This document shows positions 7,371 through 21,997 of a DNA stretch of 40,023 nucleotides, in pieces; the stretch's first letter is position 1, and every line of letters begins with the position of its first letter. The notes below the pieces were generated by a model that searched no databases, was not told the origin of the DNA, and saw only the letters and a program-made list of their open reading frames with translations. A program made the translations under genes and the position numbers. The stretch spans positions 1 through 40,023 of the forward strand of contig JAVBLS010000050.1 in the NCBI GenBank assembly GCA_031553235.1, read 5' to 3'. This DNA is from Frigididesulfovibrio sp031553235 (lineage in GTDB: Bacteria > Desulfobacterota > Desulfovibrionia > Desulfovibrionales > Desulfovibrionaceae).

Positions 7371-8056
7371 TAGAAGTCTTCCAGGGGCGGGTTGACCAGG
7401 AAGGAGCCGTACTCCGTGGAACCCACGGCGGTTTGCTTCTGTTGCGGAGCAGGCAGCAGGCGCACCTTGCGGCCCTCCAGGCGCAGGCGCCCCTGCGCCA
7501 GCCAACTCACGGCCTGGGGCAGAATGCGGTGCTCCAGGGCGTGGATGCGCGGCATCAGGGAATGTTCCGTGTCTTCGGGAAAAACCGGCAAAGCCGCCTG
7601 AATCACCGGCGGGCCGGAGTCCAGCTCTTCCTCGACAAAGTGCACGCTGCAACCGGTCACCCTGGCTCCGTAAGCCAGGGCGTCGGCACCGGCGTGGCTG
7701 CCGGTAAAAGCGGGTAAAAGCGAAGGATGCAGGTTGAGAATGCGCCCGGCATAGGCGCGCACGAACGCCCCGGAGAGCAGACGCATATAGCCGGCCAGGA
7801 CCACCGCCTCTACCCCGGCACCGGCCATGGCCGTGAGCATGGCCTGGTCAAAAGCCTCGCGATCCGGAAAGACTCGGTGATCCTCAGCCCAGACGGGAAT
7901 GCCTTTTTCCCGGGCAAAGGCCACGGCCGGGCAGTCCGGTTTGTTGGAAAGCAGCAGGGCCACCCGGACCGAAAGCCTTCCTGCTTCCATAAGCCGGACC
8001 AGAGCTTGGAAATTCGAGCCCCGGCCCGAAGCCAGGACGGCTAGCGACAAGATCAT
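7370..8056 (-). CDS. purN: Phosphoribosylglycinamide formyltransferase
   Basis: This enzyme transfers a formyl group from 10-formyl-tetrahydrofolate to GAR in purine synthesis. The protein has 228 residues; E. coli PurN has 212, the extra being a C-terminal tail after the conserved core. The phosphate-binding GRGSNFQAL is at 11-19. The catalytic triad is visible as N108 and H110 (NLHPSLLPAF) and D146 (ELDSGPP). The ATG at 8054-8056 follows CGGAG at seven bases. The stop TAG at 7370-7372 is formed by the TA target site plus the first G of the adjacent mobile element, so the original C-terminus may have differed by little or nothing. It is divergent from the hybrid kinase gene. Confidence 0.92.
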   Translation of the reverse strand: MILSLAVLASGRGSNFQALVRLMEAGRLSVRVALLLSNKPDCPAVAFAREKGIPVWAEDHRVFPDREAFDQAMLTAMAGAGVEAVVLAGYMRLLSGAFVRAYAGRILNLHPSLLPAFTGSHAGADALAYGARVTGCSVHFVEEELDSGPPVIQAALPVFPEDTEHSLMPRIHALEHRILPQAVSWLAQGRLRLEGRKVRLLPAPQQKQTAVGSTEYGSFLVNPPLEDF

Positions 8057-8290
8057 GAAACGCTCCGAATGCATTGGAATGGGCCGCAGTATGGGCCGGA
8101 CTCGCGTCGGCGTCAAGGCGCGCCGCGGATGCGCCGGAAAAAAGCCGGGAAATAAAACGGCAGATACGAATTTTTCCTTGCTGGACTGGATTTTATTCGT
8201 GTTGCGGTGTATAGGCTTGGGCATCTTGCCATTGATTGCCGACGGTGTCGGGCCGGGCCCATCAGGCCGGCGGCCGGCGCCGGAGAGGAT

Positions 8291-11146
<2,856 letters not shown>

Positions 11147-11149
11147 GCT

Positions 11150-14476
<3,327 letters not shown>

Positions 14477-14552
14477 ACTGCGCCCCAATCTTGACATGCC
14501 GCCCAATCTCTGCAAGCGTGCAGCCTCATCCACAGCGGGAGCACCTACACAC

Positions 14553-15761
14553 ATGACCGTCATCACTCACGACATCGATGCCCAGATGGCCCAGATCAAG
14601 CGCGGCTGCGCCGAACTCATCGACGAGCAGGAACTGCGCAAAAAACTGGCCCGCCAAAAACCCCTGCGTATCAAGGTCGGTTTCGACCCCACCGCCCCGG
14701 ATCTGCACCTCGGACATACGGTGGTCATCCACAAGATGCGCCACTTCCAGGAATTCGGCCACGAAATCGTCTTTCTGATCGGCGATTTCACCGGTCTGAT
14801 CGGTGACCCCTCGGGTCGCTCCGACACCCGGCCGCCCCTGACTCCGGAACAAATTGCGGCCAACGCCGAGACCTACAAAAAACAGGTCTTCAAGATCCTG
14901 AACCCGGAAAAAACCGTGGTGGACTTCAACTCGCGCTGGCTGGGCGCGCTTACGGCCGCCGACTTTATTCGCCTGACCTCGCGCTACACCGTGGCCCGCA
15001 TGCTTGAGCGCGACGACTTCGAAAAACGCTATAAGAACAACATTCCCATTTCCATTCACGAATTTATGTACCCCCTCTGCCAGGGGTACGACTCCGTGGC
15101 CCTGAAATGCGACGTGGAGATGGGCGGCACGGACCAGAAATTCAACCTCCTGGTGGGCAGGCATCTCCAGGCCCAATATGGCTTGGAACCCCAGTGCATT
15201 CTGACCATGCCGCTGCTTGAGGGCCTGGACGGGGTCAAAAAGATGTCCAAATCTCTGGGTAACTACGTCGGCATTGACGAACCCGCCGCCACCATGTTCG
15301 GCAAGGTTATGTCCGTTTCCGACGAGCTCATGTGGCGGTGGTACGAACTGCTTTCGGTTAAAACCCTGGATGCCATCGCAGCCTTGAAAAAGGACGTGGC
15401 GAGCGGCACCCGCCACCCTAAGCTGGTCAAAGAAGAACTGGCTCTGGAAATGACCGCCCGCTATCACGGGGAGGCCAAGGCGGCCGAAGCCAGGCAGGAA
15501 TTCAACGCGGTCTTTGCCGACGGCGGCGTGCCCAACGATGCCCCCACACACAGCTGCGTGAGCGGCGAAACCTCCACGCCGGTGGTCTTTCTGACCGATT
15601 CCGGCCTGACCGCCTCGCGCGGCGAGGCTCGCCGGCTCATTGCCCAAAACGCCCTGAGCATCGACGATGCGGTCTGCACCGACGGCGCCGCCCCCCTGCC
15701 GGCCGGCGAATATATAATCAAACTGGGCAAGAAACGCTTTTTGCGCCTGAACGTGCGCTGA
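14553..15761 (+). CDS. tyrS: Tyrosyl-tRNA synthetase
   Basis: A class I aminoacyl-tRNA synthetase that charges tRNA-Tyr, 402 residues, cytoplasmic homodimer. The HIGH motif appears as HLGH (52-55), the tRNA and tyrosine pocket as GGTDQKFNLL (191-200), and KMSKS at 230-234. An S4-type RNA-binding domain forms the C-terminus (from about 340: GLTASRGEARRLIAQNALS). The length and HLGH variant fit the TyrZ-like bacterial branch. The ATG at 14553 has GGGAG about 12 bases upstream. It lies 76 bp after the second kinase and could be co-transcribed with it; I see no terminator in the gap. Confidence 0.94.
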   Translation: MTVITHDIDAQMAQIKRGCAELIDEQELRKKLARQKPLRIKVGFDPTAPDLHLGHTVVIHKMRHFQEFGHEIVFLIGDFTGLIGDPSGRSDTRPPLTPEQIAANAETYKKQVFKILNPEKTVVDFNSRWLGALTAADFIRLTSRYTVARMLERDDFEKRYKNNIPISIHEFMYPLCQGYDSVALKCDVEMGGTDQKFNLLVGRHLQAQYGLEPQCILTMPLLEGLDGVKKMSKSLGNYVGIDEPAATMFGKVMSVSDELMWRWYELLSVKTLDAIAALKKDVASGTRHPKLVKEELALEMTARYHGEAKAAEARQEFNAVFADGGVPNDAPTHSCVSGETSTPVVFLTDSGLTASRGEARRLIAQNALSIDDAVCTDGAAPLPAGEYIIKLGKKRFLRLNVR

Positions 15762-15841
15762 ACGCAGGACTGCCCCTGCCTTGCCTCAGGCTGCAGACGC
15801 TCTTCGCCTGGGCCTCGCAAAATTCCCTATGCCGTCCGAAG

Positions 15842-17176
15842 CTATGTCGCTCGAGGCAGGGTGAAATAAAAGATGTTTCCGCCGGGCACCGGCATGTAGC
15901 CGCACTCGCCACCGTGCTCCGTGGTGATCTCGCGCACGAAAAACAGACCGTGCCCGCTGCCCGGCTGCTCGCCGGCATTGGAACCCCGATAGTTGTCATG
16001 GAACAAGCTTTCGGCCTCATCGGGAAGAATGGGCCTGCCCGAGGTGCGCACCTGTACCCGAATGCCGTCAACCCCACCGTGGAAGCGACCGGGCAGAATG
16101 TCCACGCCGCACCAGACCTCCGGAGGTTGGCCCTGCTGCCCCGGAGCGCAATATTTCACGGCATTGGACAGGAGGTTGGCCAACACTTGGCTGATCAACC
16201 CGAGATCGGCGTTGACGGCACAGGAACAGTCGGACAGTTGCGGCGTGCCGGGTGGAATGCGGATATTGCGCTCGGCGAAATACGGCAGGTAGCGCTCAAA
16301 CTGCGGCCCCACCACCTGCTCGCAAAGGTTGAAACGCGTGCGGCGCAGCACGTAGTGCCCTTCGTCGAAATGGCCCTGGCGCAAAAGCGCTTCCAAAAAC
16401 ATGGCACTGAAACGAAAGTGCATCTGCAGGGCTGAAAGACGCTCGGCCACTCCCGCGTGCAACAGAACAAGCTCATGCCCGCCCGGCGCATCCTCGTGAG
16501 AGGCGCAGGCCTCACCGAGCAGTCGAACTTGCTCTTCCAGACGGTTGAGCATGAGTTTGAACTGCATGTTCGGTGAAATAACATTGTGCCCAATGTCATG
16601 GGCCAGCTTGCGCACGAACAGAATATGCCGGCTGTTGCGCTCGGCCAACAGCCGGTTGTGCAGGCAGAAACCCACCCGGTTGGCAAATTTTTCGAAAAAA
16701 AGCCGGCTCTGCGCATCCAGGGGGGCCTCGGGATAGATCACCAGCATGCCGAGTTGCGTTTCGCCGTCCAACAGACGGTGCTCGCTGGGCAAAAATACCG
16801 AGCTTTTGCCCCGCACGGGCAAAGAGCAGTGCTCCGCATCGCACCAAGGCTCAAGCCGAGCTATGTCCAGCGCAGGCGATCCTTCGCGTACTTTGGGGGT
16901 GCGCAGCACCGGCAGGCCATCAGCGTCACGGCTGTAAAACTCGGCCTCCAGAGAAAAAAACATCCGTAAAATCAATACGGAAAGCAGGTGAATCGACGTG
17001 GAATCATCATATTCCTGGGCAAGATCGAAGAATACGTTGATGGCGCAGGATTGCTGCTCGGAAAAATGATAACCGGCATAGTCGCGCATCTTGTATTGGA
17101 TGCGCGACTGCAACGCTTCAATGCGGCTGTCGCCGCAATACTGAATCGGTGTGAGGCCCGGGTGTTGCCCCTTCAT
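15842..17176 (-). CDS. Soluble sensor histidine kinase with divergent catalytic boxes
   Basis: A 444-residue protein without membrane helices. The N-terminal half (about 60-175) has the look of a GAF-type sensor domain. A helical region carries LAHDIGHN with H193 where the phosphorylated His would be; this differs from the usual HE-R-TP motif. The HATPase part has a good N box (VLANLLSNAVKYC) and G2 (GSGHGLFFVREI), but the G1 box reads VRTSGRPI instead of D-G-G, so the nucleotide-binding Asp is missing. It may still bind ATP or act as a regulatory pseudo-kinase. The ATG at 17174-17176 is preferred to a TTG two codons earlier. It converges on tyrS with 80 bp between stops. Confidence 0.75.
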   Translation of the reverse strand: MKGQHPGLTPIQYCGDSRIEALQSRIQYKMRDYAGYHFSEQQSCAINVFFDLAQEYDDSTSIHLLSVLILRMFFSLEAEFYSRDADGLPVLRTPKVREGSPALDIARLEPWCDAEHCSLPVRGKSSVFLPSEHRLLDGETQLGMLVIYPEAPLDAQSRLFFEKFANRVGFCLHNRLLAERNSRHILFVRKLAHDIGHNVISPNMQFKLMLNRLEEQVRLLGEACASHEDAPGGHELVLLHAGVAERLSALQMHFRFSAMFLEALLRQGHFDEGHYVLRRTRFNLCEQVVGPQFERYLPYFAERNIRIPPGTPQLSDCSCAVNADLGLISQVLANLLSNAVKYCAPGQQGQPPEVWCGVDILPGRFHGGVDGIRVQVRTSGRPILPDEAESLFHDNYRGSNAGEQPGSGHGLFFVREITTEHGGECGYMPVPGGNIFYFTLPRAT

Positions 17177-17379
17177 GCGCAAAGCCCGTCCTTGCGGGGG
17201 ACGGCGGCTCCGGCTATGGAGCCGCGGTTGACCGCTGTCCCTCCATAATGACGCATTTCATGCGCCAAGCCAAGAGGAATTCCGAGGTGCGATCCGAAAA
17301 CGCCCGGGCGCCCGTCCATCACCACATGCACGCCGGGAGATACGCTCGGCAAGCCGAAGGCGGCCCGATTTCCACAAGC

Positions 17380-17409
17380 TTGCTAAAAGCGGGGAAAACG
17401 GTGTAGCAT
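17380..17409 (+). promoter_or_regulatory. Candidate promoter for the PilZ gene
   Basis: TTGCTA (17380-17385) and TAGCAT (17404-17409) are separated by 18 bases, about 50 bp before the PilZ start. The remainder of the 17177-17457 gap holds a hairpin (arms 17204-17211 and 17218-17225, perfect 8 bp) of unknown role and no gene. Confidence 0.35.
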
Positions 17410-17457
17410 CATGGCAGCCTCAGATCGGGCTTCGGCCTTTCGCACAAGGGAGAGACG

Positions 17458-17871
17458 ATGAGCACGGAAAAAGAAGACGACAAAAGACGCTGGGCCCGTC
17501 TGCCCCGCCCTTACCGGGTGCAGGCCAGAGAGTTGGTATTCCCCATTGCCAAGGATCCGCTGATCGATGTTGCCTGCACCGATATCAGCAAAGGCGGCCT
17601 GTGCGTGGAATCTTCCTCCCCTCTGCCGGTGGGCACCCGGTTGCACATCAGTGTGCACATTCCTCTGCTGAACAAGTTTTCCAGCGGTTTTTTCAAGGTC
17701 TATGAAAACGACGCGGAGCAATACTTCCAGGCTATCGCCGAAGTAAGCTGGATACGCCGTGGAGGCCCGGCACACCTCATGGGTCTATGCTTCGTCAATG
17801 TGGACGAAGATCTCTGCCGAGCCCTGGGTAAGTTGGTGGACAAGGCCTTCCAAGATCTAAACAACGCTTGA
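17458..17871 (+). CDS. PilZ-domain cyclic-di-GMP-binding protein
   Basis: A 137-residue single-domain PilZ protein. The cyclic-di-GMP signature is complete: R10-x-x-x-R14 (RRWAR) and D42-x-S-x-x-G (DISKGG, 42-47), followed by a beta-barrel. It would sense cyclic-di-GMP and change the activity of a partner, often in motility or surface polysaccharide control. The ATG follows GGGAGAG at good spacing. It stands between the divergent soluble kinase and the convergent Rrf2 regulator, with no obvious partner next to it. Confidence 0.85.
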   Translation: MSTEKEDDKRRWARLPRPYRVQARELVFPIAKDPLIDVACTDISKGGLCVESSSPLPVGTRLHISVHIPLLNKFSSGFFKVYENDAEQYFQAIAEVSWIRRGGPAHLMGLCFVNVDEDLCRALGKLVDKAFQDLNNA

Positions 17872-17878
17872 AAGAGCA

Positions 17879-17912
17879 AGGCCCCTGCCGCCTGTGCGGC
17901 GGTTGAGGGCCT
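17879..17912. terminator. Probable bidirectional terminator between PilZ and Rrf2 genes
   Basis: Outer arms AGGCCC (17879-17884) and GGGCCT (17907-17912) with inner arms GCCGC (17887-17891) and GCGGC (17896-17900) form a hairpin between convergent genes. The T-runs are weak on both sides; the minus side (TTGCTCTTTC) is the better one. Confidence 0.4.
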
Positions 17913-17977
17913 GCCGTAAAATTGCTTCGACCGGCAATGGTATATGGACAGTGTCGCCTGCGATTGCCCCAAAGGGC

Positions 17978-18499
17978 TCAACGCGGCCGCAAACCCTTGA
18001 CCCGGCGCACCACGGAACGGGGCATGGCCACCAAATCCTTGGGCCGGGACGGCATTCGAATTGTTTTAACTTCTCTGTCCTCGAGACAGACCTGCTCCCC
18101 GTGGAGCAGCGAAGCCAGAGAAATGGAGTCCAGTTCCCGCTCAAGGGTGTTGGATACCTGCACCCAAGCCCGGCGAGTCAGGCAGCCTTCTTTCCTCTGG
18201 CAGTCGTTGGCCTTGTCTCCGCAGCAAACCGACAGCATCACACCGCCTTCCATCAGGCGAACCACCTCGCCAAGGGTGATTTCTTCAGGTTTTTTGGCCA
18301 ATCGATGCCCCCCCGCAGCGCCGCGCACACTGGAAGTGAGACCCTTCTGCTTCAAAGGTTTAAGGATTTGCTCCACAAACTGCACGGAAACGCCCGTATG
18401 TTGCGAGAGCACCGCTGCGGACATGGGGGTGCCGACCTTATGCCGGGCAAGCTCCAGAAGGATTCTTGCGGCATAGCGGGAGCGGGCGGACAACTTCAT
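17978..18499 (-). CDS. Rrf2-family (IscR-like) transcriptional regulator
   Basis: A 173-residue DNA-binding protein. The N-terminal winged helix (MKLSARSRYAARILLELA, then LSQHTGVSVQFVEQILKPL) is typical of Rrf2. Three cysteines in CCGDKANDCQRKEGC have the IscR spacing and could hold an Fe-S cluster, so the protein probably senses iron-sulfur status or oxidative/nitrosative stress. The ATG at 18497-18499 follows GGAGG; the longer in-frame reading from 18628 is not supported by a ribosome site. A C-terminal extension of about 35 residues (ending VRRVKGLRPR) is basic and not part of the core. Its targets are not evident from the neighbourhood. Confidence 0.87.
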   Translation of the reverse strand: MKLSARSRYAARILLELARHKVGTPMSAAVLSQHTGVSVQFVEQILKPLKQKGLTSSVRGAAGGHRLAKKPEEITLGEVVRLMEGGVMLSVCCGDKANDCQRKEGCLTRRAWVQVSNTLERELDSISLASLLHGEQVCLEDREVKTIRMPSRPKDLVAMPRSVVRRVKGLRPR

Positions 18500-18623
18500 A
18501 ACTGCCTCCTCGTGCCGAAAAAGGCACTGGGTAAATCGACGCGTTCGGCACTCCCTAAAATAACGAGTAAGCGATACGCGTTTATATAACAAAAAATTCA
18601 TTTGGTATATGGTAAAACTATAA

Positions 18624-18643
18624 TGCATTTAAAAAAAAATGCA
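18624..18643. promoter_or_regulatory. Inverted repeat upstream of the Rrf2 gene
   Basis: TGCATTT (18624-18630) and AAATGCA (18637-18643) are separated by six A residues, in an AT-rich divergent promoter region. It may be an operator or simply AT-rich DNA. Confidence 0.25.
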
Positions 18644-18691
18644 AACCCCCCATATTACCTTCATTATTCAAATTTAGACTAATTTATTTAT

Positions 18692-18728
18692 ATTTTATCG
18701 TTGACAGAGAACGATCATGCGATAAAAT
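18692..18728 (+). promoter_or_regulatory. Sigma70 promoter with overlapping operator, upstream of HPt gene
   Basis: TTGACA (18701-18706) and TAAAAT (18723-18728) with a 16-base spacer make a near-consensus promoter. Two nested inverted repeats overlap it: ATTTTATCG (18692-18700) with CGATAAAAT (18720-18728), and ATCGTT (18697-18702) with AACGAT (18710-18715). Repressor binding here would cover both promoter boxes. Predicted transcription starts near 18735, leaving about 150 nt of leader before the HPt start. The rest of the 18500-18887 gap is AT-rich and shows no gene. Confidence 0.55.
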
Positions 18729-18887
18729 GTGCACTTTATCGATTGGTTCGCCTTTTTTCAGGTTAAATACAAATATATTCGATACAATTTATTTCGCAAG
18801 ATTCTCAGGAGAAATCTGGACAAAAAATATCTGAATATGCATGCTGTCCCAGCAATTTCACTCACCACGACCTTGACGGAGATCTGC

Positions 18888-19223
18888 ATGAACCCCATCC
18901 GGCTTGACCTGGAAACCGCCATTGAACGCATGGGCGGCAAAGATATCTTTCTGGAAATCGCCCGTTTTTTCGCCGCCCGCCTGCCTGAGACCCTCGGGGA
19001 AATGGAGGCGGCCCTGCAGACGGGCGATATGCCCGCGCTCACCCGCCTGGCCCATTCCTGCAAAAGCAATTGCGCCGGCGTGGGCGCCGAGGAGGAAAGG
19101 GGCCTGTGCCTTGCCCTGGAGCAAGCGGCCAGGGCCGAAGACAAAACCGGAGCAACGGCCGCCCTCGACCGACTCAGAGCACGGCTCCCGCTCCTCAAGG
19201 AGGCCTTGGAATCCCTTCGCTGA
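18888..19223 (+). CDS. Free-standing HPt phosphotransfer protein
   Basis: An 111-residue four-helix HPt protein that would shuttle phosphate between receiver domains. The phosphorylated His is H56 in the motif AHSCKSNCAGVGAEE, with the usual Lys three residues later and Gly in the following turn. The ATG at 18888 has GGAG eight bases upstream and begins MNPIRLDLETAIERMGG, the normal start of this fold; the in-frame reading from 18729 begins inside the promoter region. The hybrid kinase at 8291-11146 has receivers but no HPt domain, so this protein is a plausible partner, though the genes are 7.7 kb apart. Confidence 0.82.
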   Translation: MNPIRLDLETAIERMGGKDIFLEIARFFAARLPETLGEMEAALQTGDMPALTRLAHSCKSNCAGVGAEEERGLCLALEQAARAEDKTGATAALDRLRARLPLLKEALESLR

Positions 19224-19306
19224 ACGCCGTTCCCTTTACGCCGGCGACATGGTAACCTGGAAGCCGTCCACACCGTTGCGCGGGCGGTAAACTCCAGGAG
19301 GTCCAC

Positions 19307-20143
19307 GTGAAGCCACGTTCAGTCAAACGCCTGATCCGCGGTCGCGACGCCGTCGACGGTGCCGGTGTGCGCCTGGTACGTGTTGTCGGACACCACGACA
19401 CCGCCGATCTCGATCCCTTTCTGCTTTTGGACGCCTTTGACTCCACCAATCCGGCGGATTACACCCGGGGCTTCCCCATGCACCCGCACCGGGGCATCGA
19501 AACCGTCACCTACCTGGCCGAAGGGGAAATCTCCCATGAAGACTCCTTGGGCAACAAGGGGGTGATCCGCTCCGGCGACTGTCAGTGGATGACCGCCGGG
19601 CGCGGCATCCTGCACCAGGAAATGCCCCAGGCCTCGCCGCGCATGCTTGGGCTACAGCTCTGGGTCAACCTGCCCAAGGCGCAGAAAATGGTCCCGCCCA
19701 AATACCGAGACATCACCGCGGCCATTGTGCCCATGGCCGAAGAGCCGGGAGCAACCGTACGGGTCATTGCCGGGCGCTACAAGGAAACCGCTGGCGCGGT
19801 CATGCCCGAATATGTCCCGGCCAAGCTCATCGACCTGCGTCTGGAGCCGGGAATAACCTGGGAATGGCCTCTGCCGGGCGAAGACACCGCGTTCGCCTAC
19901 ATCCTGGCCGGCTCTGTGCGCGTGGCCAACGATCCGGAGGAGCACCCCTCGCACCAAGCTCTGCTTTTTGGCTCCGGTGACGGGCTGCGCCTGGTTGCCG
20001 GGCCGCGCGGCGCCCTTTTGGTCATTGTCTCGGGCAAACCCCTGCGCGAGCCCATTGCCTGGGGCGGCCCCATTGTCATGAACACCGAGGACGAATTGCG
20101 CCAAGCCTTCCAGGAACTGGAAGACGGCGTATTCATTCGTTAG
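19307..20143 (+). CDS. Pirin-family cupin protein
   Basis: A 278-residue bicupin of the pirin family. The metal-binding set is complete: H59 and H61 (HPHRGIET), H103 and E105 (ILHQEM), as in iron-binding pirins with quercetinase-like or redox-sensing roles. Length is close to the family norm. The start is the GTG at 19307, directly after AGGAGG. The stop TAG at 20141-20143 uses the TA target site and first G of an IS630-related repeat. The cellular role is not evident from the neighbours. Confidence 0.88.
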   Translation: MKPRSVKRLIRGRDAVDGAGVRLVRVVGHHDTADLDPFLLLDAFDSTNPADYTRGFPMHPHRGIETVTYLAEGEISHEDSLGNKGVIRSGDCQWMTAGRGILHQEMPQASPRMLGLQLWVNLPKAQKMVPPKYRDITAAIVPMAEEPGATVRVIAGRYKETAGAVMPEYVPAKLIDLRLEPGITWEWPLPGEDTAFAYILAGSVRVANDPEEHPSHQALLFGSGDGLRLVAGPRGALLVIVSGKPLREPIAWGGPIVMNTEDELRQAFQELEDGVFIR

Positions 20144-20320
20144 AGCATTTTCACTTTGAAAATGTTTATGAAACCATATTGCCGACAGACTTTCGAACGA
20201 GCCCAGAGCAAGCGGACGTCCGCTTGCTCTGGGCGCCCCCTTCCAATCTCATTCTAAGAGTACTTTGGAGCAATTTCATTTTGAAATTACTTCGAAGTGC
20301 CTTCGAATTCTTTTGCTCGG
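20143..20320. repeat. IS630-related repeat cluster with a 34-bp perfect palindrome
   Basis: It begins with GAGCATTTTCACTTTGAAAA after TA at 20141-20142, and bases 20143-20204 match 7247-7307 closely. Position 20201-20234 is a perfect 34-bp palindrome (arms GCCCAGAGCAAGCGGAC and its complement). A second partial end, GAGCAATTTCATTTTGAAAT, is at 20273-20292. The right boundary is unclear; a degenerate inward GAGCAAAAG end near 20318 is possible but lacks TA. The region between pirin and the lipoprotein start shows no gene. Confidence 0.5.
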
Positions 20321-20372
20321 CGGCTCGTTATGGGGTAGAGTGTGTCAATCGTCACTTGCCTCTGGAGGTTGT

Positions 20373-21899
20373 ATGCGCTTCGTCCGCCCCACCGTCCTTT
20401 TTTTTGCCCTCATGGTTGCCCTGGGCTGCTTCGGCTGCTTTGCCGACCCCGCCCGGGACGCGAAAAATAAAAAGAAAATTGAAAATCTGCTGGCCCGATT
20501 GCCCAAAGGCTGGAACGCCACCGTGGAAGTCAAAGGTGATACCCTGACTGTGCGGAACTTTCGCGGCCTGTGGGCGCCAGATTCCGCCTGGGCGGTATTC
20601 AGTTTGGCCTTTGACCTGGAGGTCGAGGGAGTGAACTTTGCGGCGGACGAAACACCCGGCGGCGCTTCACTGTTCCGCAAAGCCGAACTAAAAAACCTGC
20701 GCGCCGCCATGACCATGGCGGGTATTGCGACCGTCTCGGATTTTGGCGCGGACTTTTCCTACAGCCTTGAACGCCTGGAGATCAACAACGCGACAGGCGA
20801 CGCCGCCGGGCTTGCCGCCGTGCTGGACGAGACGGCCGAACCGGAAATTCTGCTCAAAACCCTGAACACCTGGCACTGCGGCCCCATCCGCGCCGAACGC
20901 GAAGTTCAGGATTTTTCCTACAATTTCGTGGGTGTGACGAGCAAAACCGAAAGCACCTCACTGGCTTCGGCCCGCCTGTTCGAATACCGCGACTACCAGG
21001 TGAAGAACGTTTCGGTCATGGCCATGGGCGTGGAAGTCGTGGCCGTCGACTCCTCGGGCTTCAAGCTCCTGCGCCTGCCGGATCTGGCGCCCTTTCTGGA
21101 GCATCTCGCCGCCGAAGACAAAAAGAAAACGTCCGCCGACCTGACGGGTGATGCCGGGCCCCCCGATGCGGCAGAATGGGCGCGCAGGGAGTTGGCCGGT
21201 CGGTTGCGTGCCGAACCAATGCGCCTGGAAGGGCTGCGCCTGGAAAACCTGCGCGTCCGGCCCATGACCACCGACGCCATGACCCTGGCCCGCTTTGAAG
21301 GCGACTTTTTCTTTTCGCCGGACGCTCTGCGCCTGGCCCTTGTGGGCAAGGGGCTGGTCGTGCCCGCCTCGGTTCTGGCTCTGGCCGGCCCGCCCAGAAC
21401 TTTCGGCCTGCTGCCCGGCGAGGCATACCGCTCCGACCAGTCGTTGCGCTGGGAGATGAAATCTGAGGGCGGGGGCGGCGAATTCGCGCTGAACGCCGGC
21501 CTGAACCTGGCGGACCGCGGCCTGCTGGAAGCCGAGGTGAACGGCGAGTTTCAGCTCTCCACGCCGGACTTCCCGTCCATTCCGGCCGCCGAGGCGGTCA
21601 TGCGCCTGCGCGCAAGCCGGCTGGTGCTGGAGGATCGCGGCGGCATTGCCAAGACCCTGGCCGTCACGGACATGCGCAAAGAAGAATTGTTGCAACATAT
21701 TGCCACCACGCCGGCACACCCGATCTCGGATGCGGAGATGAAATTCATTGAGGCCGTGACCCTGCTGCTCAATCAGGGAGGCCGCGTGATTCTTTCCGCC
21801 CAATGCGACCCGCCTATCCCTTTTAAGGAATTGGACCGGCTCTCGGAGTCCTCGCCGCCGGGATTTATTTTCCGCCTGGAACATATGCCCCGGCGGTAA
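20373..21899 (+). CDS. Exported lipoprotein-like protein of unknown function, paralogue 1
   Basis: A 508-residue protein with a signal sequence (RPTVLFFALMVALGC) and Cys residues at the cleavage region; the lipobox is imperfect. The mature start, AKNKKKIENLLARLP then NATVEVKGDTLTVRNF, matches the next gene's AENKKKVEDQLAKLP then NATVMVKGDTLTITNF. The rest alternates beta-rich segments with an internal linker (KKKTSADLTGDAG). I do not recognise the family; large beta-rich envelope proteins of the AsmA/DUF945 style are a loose comparison only. The ATG follows TGGAGG. It lies 98 bp before its paralogue, on the same strand. Confidence 0.75.
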   Translation: MRFVRPTVLFFALMVALGCFGCFADPARDAKNKKKIENLLARLPKGWNATVEVKGDTLTVRNFRGLWAPDSAWAVFSLAFDLEVEGVNFAADETPGGASLFRKAELKNLRAAMTMAGIATVSDFGADFSYSLERLEINNATGDAAGLAAVLDETAEPEILLKTLNTWHCGPIRAEREVQDFSYNFVGVTSKTESTSLASARLFEYRDYQVKNVSVMAMGVEVVAVDSSGFKLLRLPDLAPFLEHLAAEDKKKTSADLTGDAGPPDAAEWARRELAGRLRAEPMRLEGLRLENLRVRPMTTDAMTLARFEGDFFFSPDALRLALVGKGLVVPASVLALAGPPRTFGLLPGEAYRSDQSLRWEMKSEGGGGEFALNAGLNLADRGLLEAEVNGEFQLSTPDFPSIPAAEAVMRLRASRLVLEDRGGIAKTLAVTDMRKEELLQHIATTPAHPISDAEMKFIEAVTLLLNQGGRVILSAQCDPPIPFKELDRLSESSPPGFIFRLEHMPRR

Positions 21900-21997
21900 A
21901 ACAATAGGATTTTCGCATTTTTCTCTTTCCACAAGCCGACAATCCGGCTATGCTCAAAAACGTAAACCCACACCCGGCTCTGCCGGAAGGAGAGAAT

